Origin: Psychrobacter sp.
GTDB lineage: Bacteria > Pseudomonadota > Gammaproteobacteria > Pseudomonadales > Moraxellaceae
Direction of reading: 5' to 3'
Assembly (NCBI GenBank): GCA_020024075.1
Contig: JAHHUJ010000017.1
Coordinates: 1 to 16,736, forward strand
DNA: 16,736 nt
In this document: positions 14,585 through 16,736 of the stretch, in pieces
How the letters are laid out: each line of letters begins with the position of its first letter
How positions within the stretch are numbered: position 1 is the first letter of the stretch
Notes under the pieces: model-generated
Told to the model about the DNA's origin: nothing
Databases searched by the model: none
Seen by the model: the letters and a program-made list of their open reading frames with translations, nothing else
Translations under genes and position numbers: made by a program

Positions 14585-14952
14585 AAAAAAATCCTTTTTA
14601 TATGGCTAGACTAATGGCTAGATTAAGAGTAATAACAGTATAGCTATAGTAAACAGGTTGCAAGCATTAAGGAAATAAATTGCAGGAAAAACAGGGTGAC
14701 TGTAGAGTTTAACTAAAAAGAGTTTAACTATAATATAAGAGTTTAACTAAAACGTATCAAGGTCAACGCACTGTTAAACCAAGACATTAAATGCCGTTAA
14801 GTCTAAATAGTATTAACATTAAATAGCACTAAAATTAAATACTACAAACTATTTTGCCATTACCTCAGGCAGATAGGAGGAGACAAGGATTTAGTAAGAA
14901 AGGAGATAAAAAGAAAAGGGATAAAAAGAAAGAAGAACAGGAGATAAAATAA
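14585..14952. other. AT-rich spacer upstream of the alcohol dehydrogenase gene
   Basis: No gene. It should hold the dehydrogenase promoter. Its main structure is three perfect 12-base direct repeats at 14704-14749, followed by a run of looser ATTAAAT-type repeats at about 14785-14845. The stretch from 14870 to 14950 is purine-rich on the plus strand, just past the 3' end of the leftward tRNA gene. Confidence 0.6.
14704..14749. repeat. Three direct repeats AGAGTTTAACTA
   Basis: Perfect 12-base copies at 14704-14715, 14719-14730 and 14738-14749, spaced 15 and 19 bases start to start, 120-165 bases upstream of the dehydrogenase ATG. They may be a regulator's binding sites or a local duplication. 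The spacing is too short and uneven for CRISPR. Confidence 0.7.
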
Positions 14953-15043
14953 TGGCGGTGAAGGAGGGATTCGAACCCTCGATACGCTATTAACGTATAC
15001 ACACTTTCCAGGCGTGCGCTTTCGACCACTCAGCCACTTCACC
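14953..15043 (-). tRNA. tRNA-Ser (anticodon GGA)
   Basis: A complete 91-base tRNA with encoded CCA (14955-14953). The acceptor arm GGTGAAG pairs with CTTCACC, followed by discriminator G. The D arm is GCTGAGTGGTCGAAAGC. The anticodon stem CACGC/GTGTG (one G-U pair) encloses CTGGAAA, with GGA at 15009-15007, reading UCC and UCU. A long variable arm with stem ATACG/CGTAT marks a class II serine tRNA. The T arm is GAGGG-TTCGAAT-CCCTC. Confidence 0.96.
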
Positions 15044-15213
15044 ATTTTGAAGCCCTATAGTATACCTAAACACAATACAATTGTCATCTTTGATAGGGTT
15101 AATTTCAAACTTACCCGCCATGACCATGCTAGACGTCATATACTGACGCTTAATGTGGTTAAAAACTTTACAGTGCCTACGTCGGTTGTTAGCATAGCCT
15201 ACTTTTAAAAAAG

Positions 15214-15239
15214 TGGTAACCGGTAGGCAGTGGTTACCA
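15214..15239. repeat. Inverted repeat TGGTAACC / GGTTACCA
   Basis: Perfect 8-bp arms (15214-15221, 15232-15239) around a 10-base spacer, 57 bases before the endonuclease start. It could be an operator or a leader hairpin; no U tract follows. Confidence 0.55.
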
Positions 15240-15295
15240 TCAAATGGTTCTCATAAAATAGTAGGATTCGGTTAGGTTAACTAGAGGCGATAAAA

Positions 15296-16282
15296 GTGGT
15301 AAACAATATAGGCCAACAACAGATAAACCAGTGGCCAGAAGGGGAGGTTTTTGATACGGCTGCCCTAAAAGTAGAGCTAAGAGGAGTATCTCTGTCTCAA
15401 TTGTCGATACAAGTTATCGCCAAGTTGGTAATAGTTCTGAGTTTGATGTTTTCAGTATCCGCTTGGGCCACAGATTTTAAAGATTGTGGTCAGAACTTTT
15501 ATCAAGCTCAGGCGCCGGATTACTTAAATCAAAAAATACTGAATAAAAGTGTGCCTTTATGCTTTAATGGATTTGCTACTTTATATTCAGGCCTGTCAAG
15601 AACCCCCTTATGGTCAGCGGAGCACTTGACCCGTGAGCGACTGTATCAAGCTGATAACTTGCCCCGTGAGGACAGCTTCCATAGTGAAAGTCGGTTGCCG
15701 AGTGCCATGCGAGCTCAGCTTTCTGATTATAAAGGATCAGGCTATGACCGAGGGCACTTAGCCCCTAATGCCGACATGGCTAACCTTAATCAACAATATG
15801 ACAGCTTTAGCTTGGCCAATATTATTCCTCAGAGTCCAGAAAATAACCGCTATCTATGGCGAAATATTGAATCGGTCACCCGTTATTTAACCAAAAAGCA
15901 TGGTGAAGTTTATGTCATTACCGGAGCGGTATTTAGTGGCAAAAGGTTAACCCAATTAAATAACCGTGTGTTAATACCGACCCACCTTTTTAAAGCAGTC
16001 TATATCCCTGCCACAGGTCAGGCCGGTGTCTACTATGCGCCAAACGATGACACACAGCAGATTGAGATAATTAGTGTTGATGAGCTAGCACTACGCTCTA
16101 ATATTGATGTTTTTCCTAACATTTCTGCTACAGCAAAGTCGATAGCAATGCCTTTACCAGTCAAAGTAGGGGATATTAGCGATAGAGAGGCACAAACACA
16201 GGAGTCTCAGGATGAGCCACTGTGGTATTTGATATTAATTGAGATCTTACGCTGGTTTGTCGATAATTTTTTGACAAAATAA
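15296..16282 (+). CDS. Exported DNA/RNA non-specific endonuclease (NucA/Serratia nuclease family)
   Basis: A 328-residue nuclease of the beta-beta-alpha-metal (Endonuclease_NS) family, which cuts DNA and RNA without sequence choice. The active site is complete: DRGH at 151-154 with H154 as general base, and N184, W188 and E192 in NIIPQSPENNRYLWRNIE, matching N119 and E127 of the Serratia enzyme. A signal sequence lies at about 37-59 (core IAKLVIVLSLMFSVSAWA), with cleavage likely before TDFKDCGQ; C64 and C89 may form a disulfide. Start: GTG at 15296 has AGAGGCG about eight bases upstream but leaves a 36-residue polar lead before the signal, unusually long; a rarer start nearer 15392 is possible. 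A hydrophobic stretch at 309-326 near the C-terminus may tether it to the membrane. Roles could be nucleotide scavenging or defence. Confidence 0.88.
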   Translation: MVNNIGQQQINQWPEGEVFDTAALKVELRGVSLSQLSIQVIAKLVIVLSLMFSVSAWATDFKDCGQNFYQAQAPDYLNQKILNKSVPLCFNGFATLYSGLSRTPLWSAEHLTRERLYQADNLPREDSFHSESRLPSAMRAQLSDYKGSGYDRGHLAPNADMANLNQQYDSFSLANIIPQSPENNRYLWRNIESVTRYLTKKHGEVYVITGAVFSGKRLTQLNNRVLIPTHLFKAVYIPATGQAGVYYAPNDDTQQIEIISVDELALRSNIDVFPNISATAKSIAMPLPVKVGDISDREAQTQESQDEPLWYLILIEILRWFVDNFLTK

Positions 16283-16408
16283 AGACTGGAAGTGAAATCT
16301 TGTGAGTCAGTCAATAGGGATGAGCAAAGCGAAGTAATGCTTTGATAACAAGCTAATTCATGATAAAAATAAGCATCAATGATATATAAGCTAAAGGAGT
16401 GAGTTGCT

Positions 16409-16736
16409 ATGACGCAATCTACTGACAACAGTACCGAACAACAAGCGTTAAAAGCTGCACCATTTGCTTTTAAACCCTATGAGAACGATCATCAAAGCCT
16501 ACAAATCGGTGAGTTAATCTTTGAAAATCAAACTGATAAGGTTATCGCTTATGGTGATATTGAGATTACTAAAAATGAGCAGGGACTAAGCCAAGCATTA
16601 AAGCTACAGCAGTTATTTAACCTTATTGTTGCCGAGCTACGTTCTGCTGAGCAAGCGGGTGACTTTACACAGGACTGTAATAAACAAGACGGACCAGCTA
16701 GCCAAGAGTCATGCAGTAAGGAAGTAGACAATCCCT
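16409..16736 (+). CDS. Unrecognised protein, N-terminal part (runs off the right edge)
   Basis: The first 109 codons are open to the window edge. AAAGGAG at 16393-16399, nine bases before the ATG, is the best ribosome binding site in the window and fixes the start. The protein begins MTQSTDNSTEQQALKA, has no signal peptide or membrane segment, and shows a predicted beta segment (LQIGELIFEN, then KVIAYGDIEITKNE) followed by a helix (ALKLQQLFNLIVAELRSAE). After that it turns polar and acidic, with Cys90 and Cys102 and low complexity. The VIAYGDIEITKN-type segment resembles unnamed proteins found in Moraxellaceae as far as I can recall, but I cannot name the family. It follows the endonuclease by 126 bp with no terminator between them. 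Confidence 0.8.
   Translation, partial: MTQSTDNSTEQQALKAAPFAFKPYENDHQSLQIGELIFENQTDKVIAYGDIEITKNEQGLSQALKLQQLFNLIVAELRSAEQAGDFTQDCNKQDGPASQESCSKEVDNP

Noticed and set aside
14704..14749. CRISPR array or plasmid iterons
   Set aside because: There are only three 12-base repeats with 3- and 7-base gaps, no spacers of CRISPR length, no cas genes and no replication gene nearby.
14860..15045. Open frames across the tRNA-Ser gene on both strands
   Set aside because: The tRNA is complete and certain; these frames are low-complexity or read through its structure and have no ribosome binding site.
14953..15300. Integrated element at the tRNA-Ser gene
   Set aside because: tRNA genes are common insertion sites, but no integrase, repeated tRNA 3' end or foreign-looking genes are seen on either side within the window.
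16549..16731. Minus-strand frame in the right edge
   Set aside because: It is antisense to the gene starting at 16409, which has a much better start signal and amino-acid composition.

Overview
The window looks like chromosomal DNA of a gammaproteobacterium of the Moraxellaceae, most probably Psychrobacter or a close relative. This rests on AT-rich intergenic DNA around moderately AT-rich genes, a Rho factor very close to the gammaproteobacterial type, a trxA gene upstream of rho on the same strand, and long gene-poor spacers. I recognise families and motifs by eye; no database was searched, so the genus is an inference. There are no insertion sequences, phage genes, CRISPR arrays or broken genes.

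Layout. Positions 1-2064 hold the start of a small lipoprotein gene (minus strand), an AT-rich spacer, a membrane-anchored YpfJ-type zinc metallopeptidase (plus) and a glycine-zipper lipoprotein (minus); the last two converge on a perfect bidirectional terminator. Positions 2318-5111 hold rho and trxA on the minus strand, each with its own terminator, separated by about 1 kb of non-coding DNA that contains diverged repeats. From 5430 to 8238 come rluA (plus) and then a two-gene unit: a metallo-beta-lactamase-fold protein with an altered metal motif, overlapping by 4 bp an NAD-type short-chain dehydrogenase. Positions 8427-14584 form a redox and detoxification neighbourhood: a nitroreductase-family protein, two pirin-family proteins in tandem, a small GNAT-like protein, DoxX divergent from a LysR regulator, and an iron-type alcohol dehydrogenase. 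Positions 14953-15043 encode tRNA-Ser(GGA). The window ends with an exported DNA/RNA non-specific endonuclease and the start of an unrecognised gene cut off by the window edge.

How the genes fit together. Most are housekeeping or stand-alone. The parts that look functionally linked are (i) the MBL-fold/SDR pair, coupled by overlapping stop and start codons; (ii) the pirin pair, 57 bp apart on one strand; and (iii) doxX-lysR, whose 157-bp divergent spacer carries two T-N11-A palindromes placed about 48 and 65 bp upstream of the predicted doxX transcription start, where LysR activators usually bind. The pirins, nitroreductase, DoxX, LysR and alcohol dehydrogenase together suggest a quinone/aldehyde/electrophile stress neighbourhood, but shared control is not shown by the sequence.

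No clearly unprecedented system is visible. The best leads are the MBL-SDR pair and the repeat-rich region upstream of rho.
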